From positions 62,001 through 126,000 of the forward strand of contig CAAFUS010000006.1 in NCBI GenBank assembly GCA_900766265.1: a stretch of 64,000 nucleotides of DNA, given 5' to 3'. Positions 34,458 through 43,205 of the stretch are shown piece after piece. A program made the translations under genes and the position numbers. This DNA is from Pseudomonadaceae bacterium. GTDB lineage: Bacteria; Pseudomonadota; Gammaproteobacteria; Pseudomonadales; Pseudomonadaceae. The notes under the pieces are model-generated. The model was given only the letters and a program-made list of their open reading frames with translations, was not told the origin of the DNA and made no database searches. The first letter of the stretch is position 1; each line of letters starts with the position of its first letter.

Positions 34458-35024
34458 CTAGCCTTGCGGCCCGAGCGCAAAGAACTCGCCGTGGCTCCAG
34501 ACACCGAGCCACGTCTGGCCACCGATCTCCCGAGGCACTGCCAGCTCCACCAGCTGATAAAACACGCTGCGAGCGATCAACGCTTCGAGGTTGGCCCTGA
34601 CATGAACGTAAGGGGCAGGCTCCTGCGTCTGGGGATCGAGGACGACCCGCAGCGGATGGTCCGGTCCCGCCTCGGCCTCGTCCTCGACGTTGGTGACGAA
34701 GCGCAGCACCTGCCCTTCCCCCTTGCCAAGAACCTCGAGACGCACCGCCAGGAAGGGCGCATCCTCAACCTGGATGCCGACCTTCTCCACCGGCGTCACC
34801 AGGAAATAATCGTCACCGTCGCGCCTGATCACGGTGGAGAACAGGCGCACCATCGCTGGCCGGCCGATAGGCGTACCGAGGTAGTACCAGGTACCATCCC
34901 GGGCGATCCGCATGTCCAGATCGCCGCAGAACGGCGGGTTCCAGAGATGGACCGGAGGCAGTCCCTTCTTCTCAGTTTTAGGAATCTGGCCAAGCAGGTC
35001 GTTGGCCTTGCCGGAAACGGGCAT
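34458..35024 (-). CDS. DUF1285 domain protein
   Basis: A 188-residue soluble protein matching DUF1285: PPVHLWNPPFCGDLDMRIARDGTWYYLGTPIGRPAMVRLFSTVIRRDGDDYFLVTPVEKVGI is the core. The fold is reported for the family as two lipocalin-like halves, and the function is unknown. ATG 35024 is chosen; the longer frame overlaps the upstream lipoprotein gene. It ends near the shared terminator and is coupled to the DUF4823 gene (10-bp gap). Confidence 0.88.
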   Translation of the reverse strand: MPVSGKANDLLGQIPKTEKKGLPPVHLWNPPFCGDLDMRIARDGTWYYLGTPIGRPAMVRLFSTVIRRDGDDYFLVTPVEKVGIQVEDAPFLAVRLEVLGKGEGQVLRFVTNVEDEAEAGPDHPLRVVLDPQTQEPAPYVHVRANLEALIARSVFYQLVELAVPREIGGQTWLGVWSHGEFFALGPQG

Positions 35025-35034
35025 AGCGCTCTCC

Positions 35035-35637
35035 TCAACGTCCGAGGCCAAGCAGGCGCCGGGCATAGTTGCGCAGCGGCGGGCCCAGGAACTGATCCGG
35101 CTTGGCGTCATAAAGGGTCAGGATGCCGCCACGGGTGCGAATGCGCGCATTGTCCACCTGATAGCGGGTCCCGGTTTCGATCAGCATCAGCTGGATGACA
35201 CTGGTATCCACGCCCAGCCGATCGATCACACGCTGATCGTCCCATTCTTCATAGGTGCCGATGCGGTCATCCGCTGCGGCGAATCGCGTGTACAACAGGT
35301 AATGGGCACCATTGGTAGCCGCCTGGTTCAATGCTTCTTCGAGACCAATCGGCTCCGGAGCACGCCGAACCATGGGGAAATACTCGACGAACCCCTTGAA
35401 CGCCTCTTCGGCCACTACGTTTGGCCGCGGATGGAACTGGCCCGGCGGCACGAAGTGGCCCTGGGCGATGTAGATGAGGGAATCGGGCTGGATGCGCCAG
35501 CTGGCGGAACGCTGCGTATCACTATGGTCGAGAATACCGGCATCGCCCAGGTGATAGCGTGTGCCTTCGGCCATGTCGCTCACCCTCATGCAGCCGCCCA
35601 ATAGCGCCAGCGCCAGTAGCAGGCTCAAATATTTCAT
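35035..35637 (-). CDS. DUF4823 family lipoprotein
   Basis: About 200 residues with a lipobox (MKYLSLLLALALLGGC, C16 from this start). The mature part contains AEEAFKGFVEYFP, THYLLY-like HYLLYTRF and DNARIRTRGG, resembling DUF4823. Two adjacent ATGs exist (35640 and 35637); the second is better placed 6 nt after GGAG. The function is unknown. The gene order etfQO-DUF1285-DUF4823 is the Pseudomonas arrangement. Confidence 0.82.
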   Translation of the reverse strand: MKYLSLLLALALLGGCMRVSDMAEGTRYHLGDAGILDHSDTQRSASWRIQPDSLIYIAQGHFVPPGQFHPRPNVVAEEAFKGFVEYFPMVRRAPEPIGLEEALNQAATNGAHYLLYTRFAAADDRIGTYEEWDDQRVIDRLGVDTSVIQLMLIETGTRYQVDNARIRTRGGILTLYDAKPDQFLGPPLRNYARRLLGLGR

Positions 35638-35737
35638 CATCGTCTCCTGGCCGGCGACGGAAAACCGGCGATCCCCGAGACAATGCAGCATCCAGGCCAT
35701 CCTTGCGGAAGCGCCCTGGTCTGTAGGCCGGGGGGGG

Positions 35738-36358
35738 TCAGTCGCGCTTGCGCTTGTTGCCCATGCGCACACCGATGTCCATCAGGAACTGGAAGAACCC
35801 TTCCTGATCTTCTAGCACGCTGCTCCAGAAAGGAGAGTGATACAGCGCCACGGCACCGTGCACCAGCGCCCAGGCTGCGCAGTAATGGAAATAAGGCGGC
35901 ACGTCTTCGAGCTTGCCTTCGGCGATGCGGCCTTTGATCAGCTGGGTCAGGTGTTCGAAATTCGATGCGCGAATCTTGTGCAGCTCCTCGACCATGTCTG
36001 GCACCTGGTTGCCCTTGACCAGTTTTTCCTCGAGGCGGTCGAACAGGCGATAGCGCTGCGGATCGCGCATGCGGAACTCGAAATAGGCACGCGATAGGGC
36101 TTCCTTGTCGCGGTCGACATCCGGCGAATGGAGCAGCTCGTTCAGGTCGCGCTCGTAGTCGAGCATCAACCGCAGGTAGATTTCGGCCTTGGACTTGAAG
36201 TGCTTGTAGATCGTGCCTTTGCCGATGCCCACCGTGTCGGCGATCATCTCCACGGTGACGCTGTCTTCTCCTTGGTCGAGAAAAAGCTGCAACGCGGTAT
36301 CGAGGATTTCCTGTTCGCGCCGCCGAAACTCGCGGACTTTTCGAGGTTCATTCTGCAT
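35738..36358 (-). CDS. TetR-family transcriptional regulator
   Basis: A 206-residue repressor. The N-terminal HTH (about 13-60) contains ILDTALQLFLDQGEDSVTVEMIADTVGIGKGTIYKHFKSK, typical of TetR. The C-terminal ligand domain is all helical. It corresponds by order to the TetR gene near PA2957 in P. aeruginosa, but the ligand is unknown. It is divergent from the class V aminotransferase gene, with a palindrome between them. Confidence 0.92.
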   Translation of the reverse strand: MQNEPRKVREFRRREQEILDTALQLFLDQGEDSVTVEMIADTVGIGKGTIYKHFKSKAEIYLRLMLDYERDLNELLHSPDVDRDKEALSRAYFEFRMRDPQRYRLFDRLEEKLVKGNQVPDMVEELHKIRASNFEHLTQLIKGRIAEGKLEDVPPYFHYCAAWALVHGAVALYHSPFWSSVLEDQEGFFQFLMDIGVRMGNKRKRD

Positions 36359-36392
36359 AGGTTGAGAAGACTGCGGGGTGGAAAATCGAAGC

Positions 36393-36405
36393 GGGATATT
36401 ATCCC
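36393..36405. promoter_or_regulatory. Palindrome between the TetR gene and the aminotransferase gene (candidate operator)
   Basis: GGGATATTATCCC is a perfect 13-nt inverted repeat (6-bp arms around a central T) in the 80-bp divergent region. Its central location between the two starts suits a TetR-type repressor acting on itself and possibly on the neighbour. Confidence 0.55.
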
Positions 36406-36438
36406 TATCTAGCCCAGAAATGCACGGAACATCAGCCT

Positions 36439-37572
36439 ATGAATACCTACGACGAGCAGTTCCCGCACCCCGCCGGGCTGCGCTACCTCAATCATGCGGC
36501 CGTCGCGCCCTGGCCCAGACGGGCAAGCGATGCGGTGACGGCCTTCGCTCGGGAAAACCACACTATCGGCGCCCGTGACTACCCGAAGTGGTTGGAGGTG
36601 GAACTGAGCCTGCGCGAACGGCTGGCCCGCCTTCTCAACGCGCCGAGCCGAGCAGACATCGCGCTGGTGAAGAACACTTCCGAGGCGCTGTCGTTCGTGG
36701 CGTTCGGGCTGGACTGGCGTCCCGGCGACCAGATCGTCATCAGCGACGAAGAATTTCCGTCCAATCGCGTCGTGTGGGAGGCGCTCGCCCCACAAGGCGT
36801 GCAGGTGATCCAGGTTAGCCTCAAGGGGCAGGACCCCGAGGCCGATCTGCTCGCGGCATGCGGCACCAGGACACGACTGATGGCCATCAGCGCCGTGCAA
36901 TACGCCAGCGGCCTGCGCCTGGATCTGGAGCATCTGGGCCTCGCCTGCGAACGAATCGGCGTGCTGCTGTGCATTGACGCCATCCAGCAGTTGGGCGCCC
37001 TGCCCCTGGACGTGCAGGCCACACGCTGCGCGTTCGCCATGGCCGATGGACACAAGTGGATGCTGGGCCCTGAAGGCCTGGGCGTCTTCTATTGCCGCAG
37101 CGACATGCGCAGCCAGTTGAAACTCCACGAATACGGCTGGCACATGCTCGAGGATGCCGGTAACTACGACCGCAGCGACTGGCAGCCGGCACGCAGCGCC
37201 CGGCGCTTCGAGTGTGGCAGCCCCAACATGCTCGGCTGCATGGCGCTCGAGGCAAGCCTGTCGCTGCTTGAAGAGGTGGGAATGGATCAGGTGGCCAAGC
37301 TGCTGCTCGAACGGATCGAGTGGTTGCGCAGCGGGCTGGCTACGATCGAGGGGGTCGGGTTGCTGAGCCCGCAAGCACAGGCGAGACGCTCCGGCATCCT
37401 GACCTTCCGCCTCGAACAACTGGACCGCGGCGCATTGTTCGAACGGCTCAAGGCCGAGCAGGTGGTATGCGCGCTACGCGGCGGCGGCATCAGGCTGTCG
37501 CCGCATTTCTACACCCCCGCCTCGGTGATCGACGAGACCCTGGCAATCGTCCGCCGGCTGGCCAACGGCTAG
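36439..37572 (+). CDS. Class V aminotransferase (cysteine desulfurase-like)
   Basis: A 377-residue PLP enzyme of fold type I. The PLP lysine is in MADGHKWMLGPEG near residue 212, and the aspartate of the PLP site is in LLCIDAIQQLGALP. The N-terminal motif is LRYLNHAAVAPWP. It lacks an obvious desulfurase catalytic Cys loop, and is closer to the isopenicillin N epimerase/aminotransferase V group. Substrate unknown. It is divergent from the TetR gene. Confidence 0.85.
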   Translation: MNTYDEQFPHPAGLRYLNHAAVAPWPRRASDAVTAFARENHTIGARDYPKWLEVELSLRERLARLLNAPSRADIALVKNTSEALSFVAFGLDWRPGDQIVISDEEFPSNRVVWEALAPQGVQVIQVSLKGQDPEADLLAACGTRTRLMAISAVQYASGLRLDLEHLGLACERIGVLLCIDAIQQLGALPLDVQATRCAFAMADGHKWMLGPEGLGVFYCRSDMRSQLKLHEYGWHMLEDAGNYDRSDWQPARSARRFECGSPNMLGCMALEASLSLLEEVGMDQVAKLLLERIEWLRSGLATIEGVGLLSPQAQARRSGILTFRLEQLDRGALFERLKAEQVVCALRGGGIRLSPHFYTPASVIDETLAIVRRLANG

Positions 37573-37615
37573 CGATCAACGCCTGGGAATCTATTCCAAA
37601 TCTGTTTAAAAATTA

Positions 37616-37769
37616 GCCAGCCAGCACCTGCAAAGCCGCCCATTCGCGCCAATACTTCAGCAACTGGCAACGCAATCCCCCGATGCGAAGCCAGCTGAGG
37701 CCGCGAGGAATGCGGCTTCGACTCCTAATGGTCTTGACCCGGATCCCTTGGTTTCCGGGTTTTTTTTGC
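37616..37769 (+). ncRNA. rgsA: Probable RgsA (P16)-type small RNA
   Basis: A non-coding stretch ends in a strong intrinsic terminator. It lies in the position corresponding to rgsA (between the PA2958-like region and tatD) in P. aeruginosa. Inside it, CGAAGCC (37686-37692) and GGCTTCG (37714-37720) form a long hairpin. Upstream, CTATTCCAA (37591) and TTTAAAAAT (37605) are candidate -10 elements, so the 5-prime end is approximate. RgsA is RpoS-dependent and Gac-linked in Pseudomonas. The identification rests on position and on my memory of the family's sequence, not an alignment. Confidence 0.6.
37737..37768 (+). terminator. Intrinsic terminator of the probable RgsA RNA
   Basis: ACCCGGA (37737-37743) pairs with TCCGGGT (37754-37760) around a 10-nt loop. 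Eight T residues run from 37760 to 37767. It reads on the plus strand only; the convergent aroP gene gets no T-run from it. Confidence 0.9.
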
Positions 37770-37775
37770 CTCTAG

Positions 37776-39176
37776 TCAGCCGGCGGTCGTGCGCGACGCG
37801 AGCACGCTCTGGCGCAGGCGGAAGCAGAACCAGAGGAAGAGAATCCACAGCGGGACCGCGAAGACCGATAGGCGAATGCCTGGAATCAGCAACATGATCC
37901 CGGCGATCAGCACCACGAACGCGAGGCAAAGGTAGTTGGTGAAGGGAAACCAGAACGTCTTGAAACCTGGCTCCACCCCCTGCCGTTGCAGGCTGCGTCG
38001 AAAGCGCAGATGCGTCAGGCTGATCATCGCCCAGTTGATAACCAGCGAGGCCACCACCAGCGACATCAACAGCTCCAGCGCTCCCTGCGGCAGCAGGTAG
38101 TTGACCAGCACGCAGAGGAAGGTGACCAGCGCCGATACTCCCAGCGCCAGGACCGGTACGCCCCGGCGGTTGATCGTCATCAGCGCCTTCGGTGCATCGC
38201 CCTGCTCGGCCAAGCCATAAAGCATCCGGCTATTGCAGTACACGCCGCTGTTGTAGACCGACAGTGCGGCCGTCAGCACGACGAAATTGAGCACGTGAGC
38301 GGCGGTGTCGCTCCCGATCAGCGAGAATATTTGCACGAAGGGGCTGCTGCTGTATGGGTCGCCAGCCGCCCCGAGGGTCTGCAGCAGGCTGTCCCAGGGA
38401 TACAGCGCGAGCAGCACGCTCAGCGCGCCGATGTAGAAGATCAGGATCCGGTAGACCACCTGGTTGATGGCCATGGGAATGACGGTCCTCGGGTTTTCCG
38501 CCTCGGCGGCGGCAATGCCGACGAGCTCCAGCCCCCCGAAGGAGAACATGATGAACGCCAGCGCCATCACCATACCGCTGATGCCGTTGGGAAAGAACCC
38601 GCCGTGACTCCATAGGTTACTGACGCTGGCCTGCTCGCCCCCTGCCCCGCCGAACAGCAGGAACAGGCCGAGCAGGATCATCCCGAGGATCGCGGCGACC
38701 TTGATGATGGCGAACCAGAATTCGGCCTCGCCGAAGGCCTTGACCGTGCTCAGGTTGATCAGATTGATGAGTACGAAAAAGGCCGCCGCGGTCGCCCAGG
38801 TCGGTACCTCCGGCCACCAGTACTGAACGTACTTGCCGACCGCGGTCAGCTCGGCCATGCCCACCAGCACGTACAGCACCCAATAGTTCCAACCGGACAG
38901 GAAGCCTGCATAGCGACCCCAGTAGCGATGGGCGAAATGGCTGAACGACCCGGCTACCGGCTCCTCGACGATCATTTCGCCGAGCTGGCGCATGATCAGG
39001 AAGGCGATGAGACCGCCGATGGCGTACCCCAGAATCATGGAGGGTCCGGCACTCCTGAGCACCCCGGCCGAGCCCAGGAAAAGACCGGTACCGATGGCGC
39101 CGCCCAGGGCGATCAACTGGATGTGGCGGTTCTTCAATCCGCGCTTGAGCGAGCCGGTGTGCAAACTGTCGTTCAT
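37776..39176 (-). CDS. aroP: AroP-like aromatic amino acid permease
   Basis: Amino acid-polyamine-organocation permease of 466 residues with about 12 membrane helices. It begins LKRGLKNRHIQLIALGGAIGTGLFLGSAG, and carries VEEPVAGSFSHFAHRYWG, SGWNYWVLYVLVGMAELTAVGKY and MFSFGGLELVGIAAAEAENP, all very close to enterobacterial AroP/PheP. It imports Phe, Tyr or Trp by proton symport, though proline or GABA permeases share the fold. It converges on the small RNA terminator, and interrupts the usual rgsA-tatD adjacency. Confidence 0.8.
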   Translation of the reverse strand: MNDSLHTGSLKRGLKNRHIQLIALGGAIGTGLFLGSAGVLRSAGPSMILGYAIGGLIAFLIMRQLGEMIVEEPVAGSFSHFAHRYWGRYAGFLSGWNYWVLYVLVGMAELTAVGKYVQYWWPEVPTWATAAAFFVLINLINLSTVKAFGEAEFWFAIIKVAAILGMILLGLFLLFGGAGGEQASVSNLWSHGGFFPNGISGMVMALAFIMFSFGGLELVGIAAAEAENPRTVIPMAINQVVYRILIFYIGALSVLLALYPWDSLLQTLGAAGDPYSSSPFVQIFSLIGSDTAAHVLNFVVLTAALSVYNSGVYCNSRMLYGLAEQGDAPKALMTINRRGVPVLALGVSALVTFLCVLVNYLLPQGALELLMSLVVASLVINWAMISLTHLRFRRSLQRQGVEPGFKTFWFPFTNYLCLAFVVLIAGIMLLIPGIRLSVFAVPLWILFLWFCFRLRQSVLASRTTAG

Positions 39177-39306
39177 CGATCAACCTTCGATACGGAACAT
39201 GACGCCTGCCCGCCGCGCTGTCGCGAAGGGGTTCGGGATTCGGGGAGAAACGGGGGCCATGGGTCGGGAGGCGCGCATTGTACATGCTGCGCACCTGCCG
39301 GGGACG

Positions 39307-40098
39307 TCATGGTGTCGCGCGAACCCGTGCCAGGGGGAACAGCCGACGGAAGTTGCCGGTGGTCTGCGCTGCCAGCTCATCGAAGCCGACACCGCGCAAC
39401 CGGGCGAGGAACTCCGCCACGTCGCGCACGTATTCCGGCAGGTTCGGCTTGCCCCGATGGGGTATCGGTGCAAGGTAAGGCGAATCGGTCTCCACCAGCA
39501 GCCGATCGGCCGGCACCTGTCGCGCCACCTCGCGCAGCGCCTCGGCATTGCGGAACGTGACGATGCCCGACAGCGAGATGTAGTAGCCCATATCCAGCGC
39601 CGCCCGAGCCATCTCCCAGTCTTCGGTGAAGCAGTGCAGCACGCCGGCCTGCGGCAGATCGGCTTCGCGCAACAGCGCCAGAGTATCCAGACGAGCCGCG
39701 CGGGTATGAATGATCACTGGCTTACCGGTAATCCGGGCGGCCTCCAGATGCAGACGAAACGACTGTTGCTGTAGCTGCGCCGCCTCCGGCTCGTAGTGAT
39801 AGTCCAGTCCCGTTTCCCCGATGGCGACCACCTGCGGTTGGGCCAACTCGCCCACCAGCCAGTCCAGTGCCGGTTCGGCCCCCGGCTCCAGATCCAGCGG
39901 ATGAACTCCGACCGAACAGTCCACATCGTCGTAGCGCTCGGCAAGCGCCTTGACCGCCGCGGCGTTGTCGGCGCTCACGCCGATGCAGAGAAAATGCCCC
40001 ACGCCACGCTGACGTGCCGCCTGCAGCGCGGCATCGAGAGAGCCGTCATGGGCGGTAAGGTCGAGCCGATCGAGGTGACAATGCGAATCTACAAGCAT
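39307..40098 (-). CDS. tatD: TatD-family metal-dependent DNase/hydrolase
   Basis: A 263-residue TIM-barrel hydrolase. Metal ligands are DSHCHLDRLD at residues 4-13, the Glu of GETGLDYHYEPE, H in VIIHTRA, H in LHCFTEDWEMA and D in VETDSPYLAP. Family members degrade DNA 3-prime to 5-prime. It lies just upstream of the AroP gene end and is followed (upstream in transcription) by pilZ. No terminator was seen in the 130-bp gap to aroP. Confidence 0.95.
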   Translation of the reverse strand: MLVDSHCHLDRLDLTAHDGSLDAALQAARQRGVGHFLCIGVSADNAAAVKALAERYDDVDCSVGVHPLDLEPGAEPALDWLVGELAQPQVVAIGETGLDYHYEPEAAQLQQQSFRLHLEAARITGKPVIIHTRAARLDTLALLREADLPQAGVLHCFTEDWEMARAALDMGYYISLSGIVTFRNAEALREVARQVPADRLLVETDSPYLAPIPHRGKPNLPEYVRDVAEFLARLRGVGFDELAAQTTGNFRRLFPLARVRATP

Positions 40099-40140
40099 CT
40101 AAGGTGCGGGGTCTCAAGCGGGATGTGACGGCGTCAGCGG

Positions 40141-40497
40141 TTACATCGTGTGGGTCGGGCGATCGGACTTCAGCGCGCCGGCCAGATAGGTCTCGATCTT
40201 GTTTCGAGCGGTATTGTCGCCCTCGTTGAACTGGACGCCCACGCCGGCGGCACGGTTCCCTTGCGCACCCTTGGGGGTGATCCAGACGACCTTGCCGGCG
40301 ACCGGAATCTTCTCCGGCTCGTCCATCAGGTTGAGCAACATGAACACTTCGTCGCCGAGCTTGTAGCTCTTATTGGTGGGGATGAACAACCCGCCATGCT
40401 TGATGAAGGGCATATAGGCCGCGTAGAGCACGGATTTGTCCTTGATGGTCAAGGACATGATTCCATTACGCGGCCCCAGATTCGGTGGCAGATTCAT
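40141..40497 (-). CDS. pilZ: PilZ, type IV pilus biogenesis protein
   Basis: A 118-residue PilZ-domain protein needed for type IV pilus assembly (twitching, and DNA uptake in competent strains). It opens MNLPPNLGPRNGIMSLTIKDKSVLY and ends KIETYLAGALKSDRPTHTM, nearly the P. aeruginosa PilZ. The RxxxR and DxSxxG c-di-GMP contact motifs are absent, as in that founding protein. ATG 40497 is used; the longer frame is not in homologues. It is coupled to holB-tmk-mltG order. Confidence 0.96.
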   Translation of the reverse strand: MNLPPNLGPRNGIMSLTIKDKSVLYAAYMPFIKHGGLFIPTNKSYKLGDEVFMLLNLMDEPEKIPVAGKVVWITPKGAQGNRAAGVGVQFNEGDNTARNKIETYLAGALKSDRPTHTM

Positions 40498-40529
40498 GCG
40501 GTGTACCCAGCGTACGATTTGCGAGGATT

Positions 40530-41516
40530 CTAGCCCGCTGATGGCAGGCTTGCCCACTGCACCAACAGCGCTTCGAGAAGCAAGGCACGGTTGAGGTTGG
40601 CCTTAGCCAGCACTTTCTGGCGATGTGCCAGCAGCCAGTCCTGCAATGCCAGCACCTTGTCCCTGGGTGCCTTCTGCGCCAGATACTGCAAGACCTTGCG
40701 CATGTCGGCCGCGCCGAGCACTTCGTCATCACGCGTCATCTGATGGCGCAAGATGAGATAGGCCCACTCGCTGAACCAGTCGAACACCAGCAGCAGCGGC
40801 AGCGCGTTCCAGGCTTCGGCCAGCTGACTCGGCGACTGATGCTGCTTGAGCAGCTTCTTGACGCCCTCCACCACCAGCGCACGCAACTCCAGCACCCCTT
40901 GTTCGTGAAGCTTGGCAGCCGTCAACGGCGATCCAGCCGCCAGAGCCAGCAGCTCTTCCCGCGCCTGCGGCGCCAGCGCGGGAAGCGCCGTCTCGAGCCA
41001 GGCGAGGCTCGCTTCGCGGCCGGGCAACGGGCAGGCCTGCTGGACACAGCGGCTCTTGATGGTGGGCAGTAGCCGGCTGGGCTGGTGGCTGATCAACAGC
41101 AGCACGGTGTCGCCGGACGGCTCCTCCAGGCTCTTGAGCAAGGCGTTGGCCGCGTTCAGGTTCATCGCCTCGGCAGGTTCGAGCAGAACCACCTTGCGTC
41201 CGGCGAGTTGGGCGGTCTGGGTGACGAAGCCCACCAGATCGCGCACCTGGTCGACCCGAATCGCCTTGTCGACTTCCTCGGGCTCCAGCACGTAGTGATC
41301 GGGGTGTGTGCCGGCGGCGAGCAGCAGACAGCTCTTGCAGGCACCGCAAGCCTCCTCAGCAGCCGGACGCTGGCACAGCAGCAGTGCCGCCAGACGCTCG
41401 GCCAGCGCGCGCTTGCCGATGCCGACCGGGCCATGCAGCAGGTAGGCGTGCGCATGCTGGGCCCTGCCGGCCAGTTGCTGCCAGAGCCCGGCCTGCCAGG
41501 GATAGGCGTCAGCCAC
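40530..41516 (-). CDS. holB: HolB, DNA polymerase III delta-prime subunit
   Basis: Clamp-loader subunit of 328 residues. P-loop HGPVGIGKRALAERL is near residue 29. Zinc cysteines are in EACGACKSCLLL. EPAEAMNLNAANALLKSLEEP and the arginine finger loop TIKSRC follow. The GTG start at 41516 overlaps the tmk stop by 8 nt; an upstream extension of the frame would run antisense of nothing but through tmk and is not homologous. Confidence 0.95.
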   Translation of the reverse strand: MADAYPWQAGLWQQLAGRAQHAHAYLLHGPVGIGKRALAERLAALLLCQRPAAEEACGACKSCLLLAAGTHPDHYVLEPEEVDKAIRVDQVRDLVGFVTQTAQLAGRKVVLLEPAEAMNLNAANALLKSLEEPSGDTVLLLISHQPSRLLPTIKSRCVQQACPLPGREASLAWLETALPALAPQAREELLALAAGSPLTAAKLHEQGVLELRALVVEGVKKLLKQHQSPSQLAEAWNALPLLLVFDWFSEWAYLILRHQMTRDDEVLGAADMRKVLQYLAQKAPRDKVLALQDWLLAHRQKVLAKANLNRALLLEALLVQWASLPSAG

Positions 41517-42141
41517 GGGTGCGCTCCAGGATCTCGGGCAACAGCGCATCCAGCGAGGCCTGCACTGCTGACAGGGACTGCGCCGCATCCAGTATCCGGT
41601 AACGCGCGGGCGTCGCGTCGGCCCGCGCCAGATAGGTCCGCCGCACAGCTTCGAAAAACTCGCGCTTCTCCTGCTCGAAGCGATCGAGGCGGCCACGCGC
41701 CGCCGCCCGGCTCAGGCCGATGTCCACCGGCAGGTCGAACAGCAGGGTCAGATCCGGACGCAGCTCGCTCTGCACGAAGGTCTCCAACTGGGCGATCCGC
41801 TCGGCGTCCATGGCCCGCCCGCCTCCCTGATAGGCATAGGTGGCGTCGGTGAACCGGTCGCAGAGCACTATCGAGCCCCGCTCCAGGGCCGGCCGGATCA
41901 CACCGGCCAGGTGTTGCGCCCGCGCGGCGAAAACCAGCAGCAATTCGGTATCGACCGCCATCGCTTCTTCGGCCGGCGTCAGCAGCAGCTCGCGGATCCG
42001 CTCGGCAAGGGGCGTGCCGCCAGGCTCACGGGTCAGCACGACGTCACGGCCTGCATCGCGCAGACGCTCGGCCAGATAGTCGCGGTTGGTGCTCTTGCCT
42101 GCGCCTTCCGGGCCCTCCAGGGTGATGAACAGTCCCGTCAC
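41509..42141 (-). CDS. tmk: Tmk, thymidylate kinase
   Basis: Phosphorylates dTMP to dTDP. In its 210 residues the P-loop is EGPEGAGKSTNRDYLAERL at residues 8-26. The DR(F/Y) motif is CDRFTDATYAYQGGG, and the LID segment is RGRLDRFEQE. The GTG start overlaps the mltG stop as GTGA. It sits in the pilZ-holB-tmk-mltG-pabC run common to gammaproteobacteria. Confidence 0.97.
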   Translation of the reverse strand: MTGLFITLEGPEGAGKSTNRDYLAERLRDAGRDVVLTREPGGTPLAERIRELLLTPAEEAMAVDTELLLVFAARAQHLAGVIRPALERGSIVLCDRFTDATYAYQGGGRAMDAERIAQLETFVQSELRPDLTLLFDLPVDIGLSRAAARGRLDRFEQEKREFFEAVRRTYLARADATPARYRILDAAQSLSAVQASLDALLPEILERTRG

Positions 42142-43205
42142 TGCGCGGCCTCGCTTTCTTCTGGCTTTGGCTGAGGAGCCGGGCTGGAACGGTAGTCCGC
42201 GCGTCGGTTGAGCTGATACTCACGCACCGCACGGTTATGGTCGGCCAGGTTGTCGGAGAACACGTGGCTGCCATCGCCCCGGGCGACGAAGTAGAGGCTC
42301 GTGCCCTCCTTCGGATGTAGCGCCGCATGGATGGCTTCGCGGCCGACCATGGCGATGGGCGTCGGCGGCAGGCCGGCGGTGGTATAGGTGTTGTAAGGCG
42401 TCGGCTGGCGCAGATGCGCGCGGGTGATCCGTCCCTGGTACTGCTCCCCGAGGCCATAAATCACGGTGGGGTCCGTCTGCAGCAGCATGCCCAGCTTGAG
42501 CCGACGCACGAATACCCCGGAGATCTCGCCACGCTCGTGGGGCACGCCGGTCTCCTTCTCGATGATCGACGCCATGATCAGGGCCTGGTACGGGTCAGCA
42601 TAGGGCAGACCCTCGGCGCGGTTTTCCCATTCCTCGGCAAGAACCTTTTCCAGGCGTGCATAGGCGCGCTTGAGCAGATCGAGGTCACTCACGCTACGGG
42701 TATAGCTGTAGGTGTCCGGAAAGAAGCGCCCTTCCGGATGCAGGTCGGGCTGGCCCAGCTGCGCCATTACTTCCTGGTCGCTCAGCCCCTGGAGGGTCTG
42801 TTTAAGGCGTGGCTGAGCGGCCAGCGCGGCGCGCAACTGGCGGAAGTTCCAGCCTTCGACCAGCGTCAGGGTGTACTGCACCACCTCGCCACGCTGCCAG
42901 AGACCGATCATCTCGCGCACCGTCATACCGGGGCGCAGCTGGTATTCGCCGCTGTGCAGGGTTTGCCCGGAAAGGTTCAGGCGCCAATAGAGCCGCAGCG
43001 AGAAGGCGTCCTCGAGCAGCCCTTCGGCCTCCAGCCGCGTGAAGATACCGCCGGGCGTATCGCCGGGCATCACTTCCAGCAGGCGATCCTCATCAAGGGC
43101 GAGGGGCTGCTCGAGCGAGGCGTACTGTTTCCAGGCCAGCACGCCGAGAGCGGCTACACCCAGACCCACCACGACGATCATCAACAGAAGCAATTTACGA
43201 ATCAC
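42138..43205 (-). CDS. mltG: MltG, endolytic murein transglycosylase
   Basis: Inner-membrane lytic transglycosylase that cuts nascent glycan strands. The 355-residue protein has an N-terminal membrane helix (LLLLMIVVVGLGVAALGVLAW), a LysM-like middle and the YceG catalytic domain. The catalytic glutamate lies in ASIIEKETGVPHERGEISGVF, and the product-end motif YNTYTTAGLPPTPI follows. It starts with GTG overlapping the pabC stop as GTGA. Confidence 0.96.
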   Translation of the reverse strand: MIRKLLLLMIVVVGLGVAALGVLAWKQYASLEQPLALDEDRLLEVMPGDTPGGIFTRLEAEGLLEDAFSLRLYWRLNLSGQTLHSGEYQLRPGMTVREMIGLWQRGEVVQYTLTLVEGWNFRQLRAALAAQPRLKQTLQGLSDQEVMAQLGQPDLHPEGRFFPDTYSYTRSVSDLDLLKRAYARLEKVLAEEWENRAEGLPYADPYQALIMASIIEKETGVPHERGEISGVFVRRLKLGMLLQTDPTVIYGLGEQYQGRITRAHLRQPTPYNTYTTAGLPPTPIAMVGREAIHAALHPKEGTSLYFVARGDGSHVFSDNLADHNRAVREYQLNRRADYRSSPAPQPKPEESEAAQ

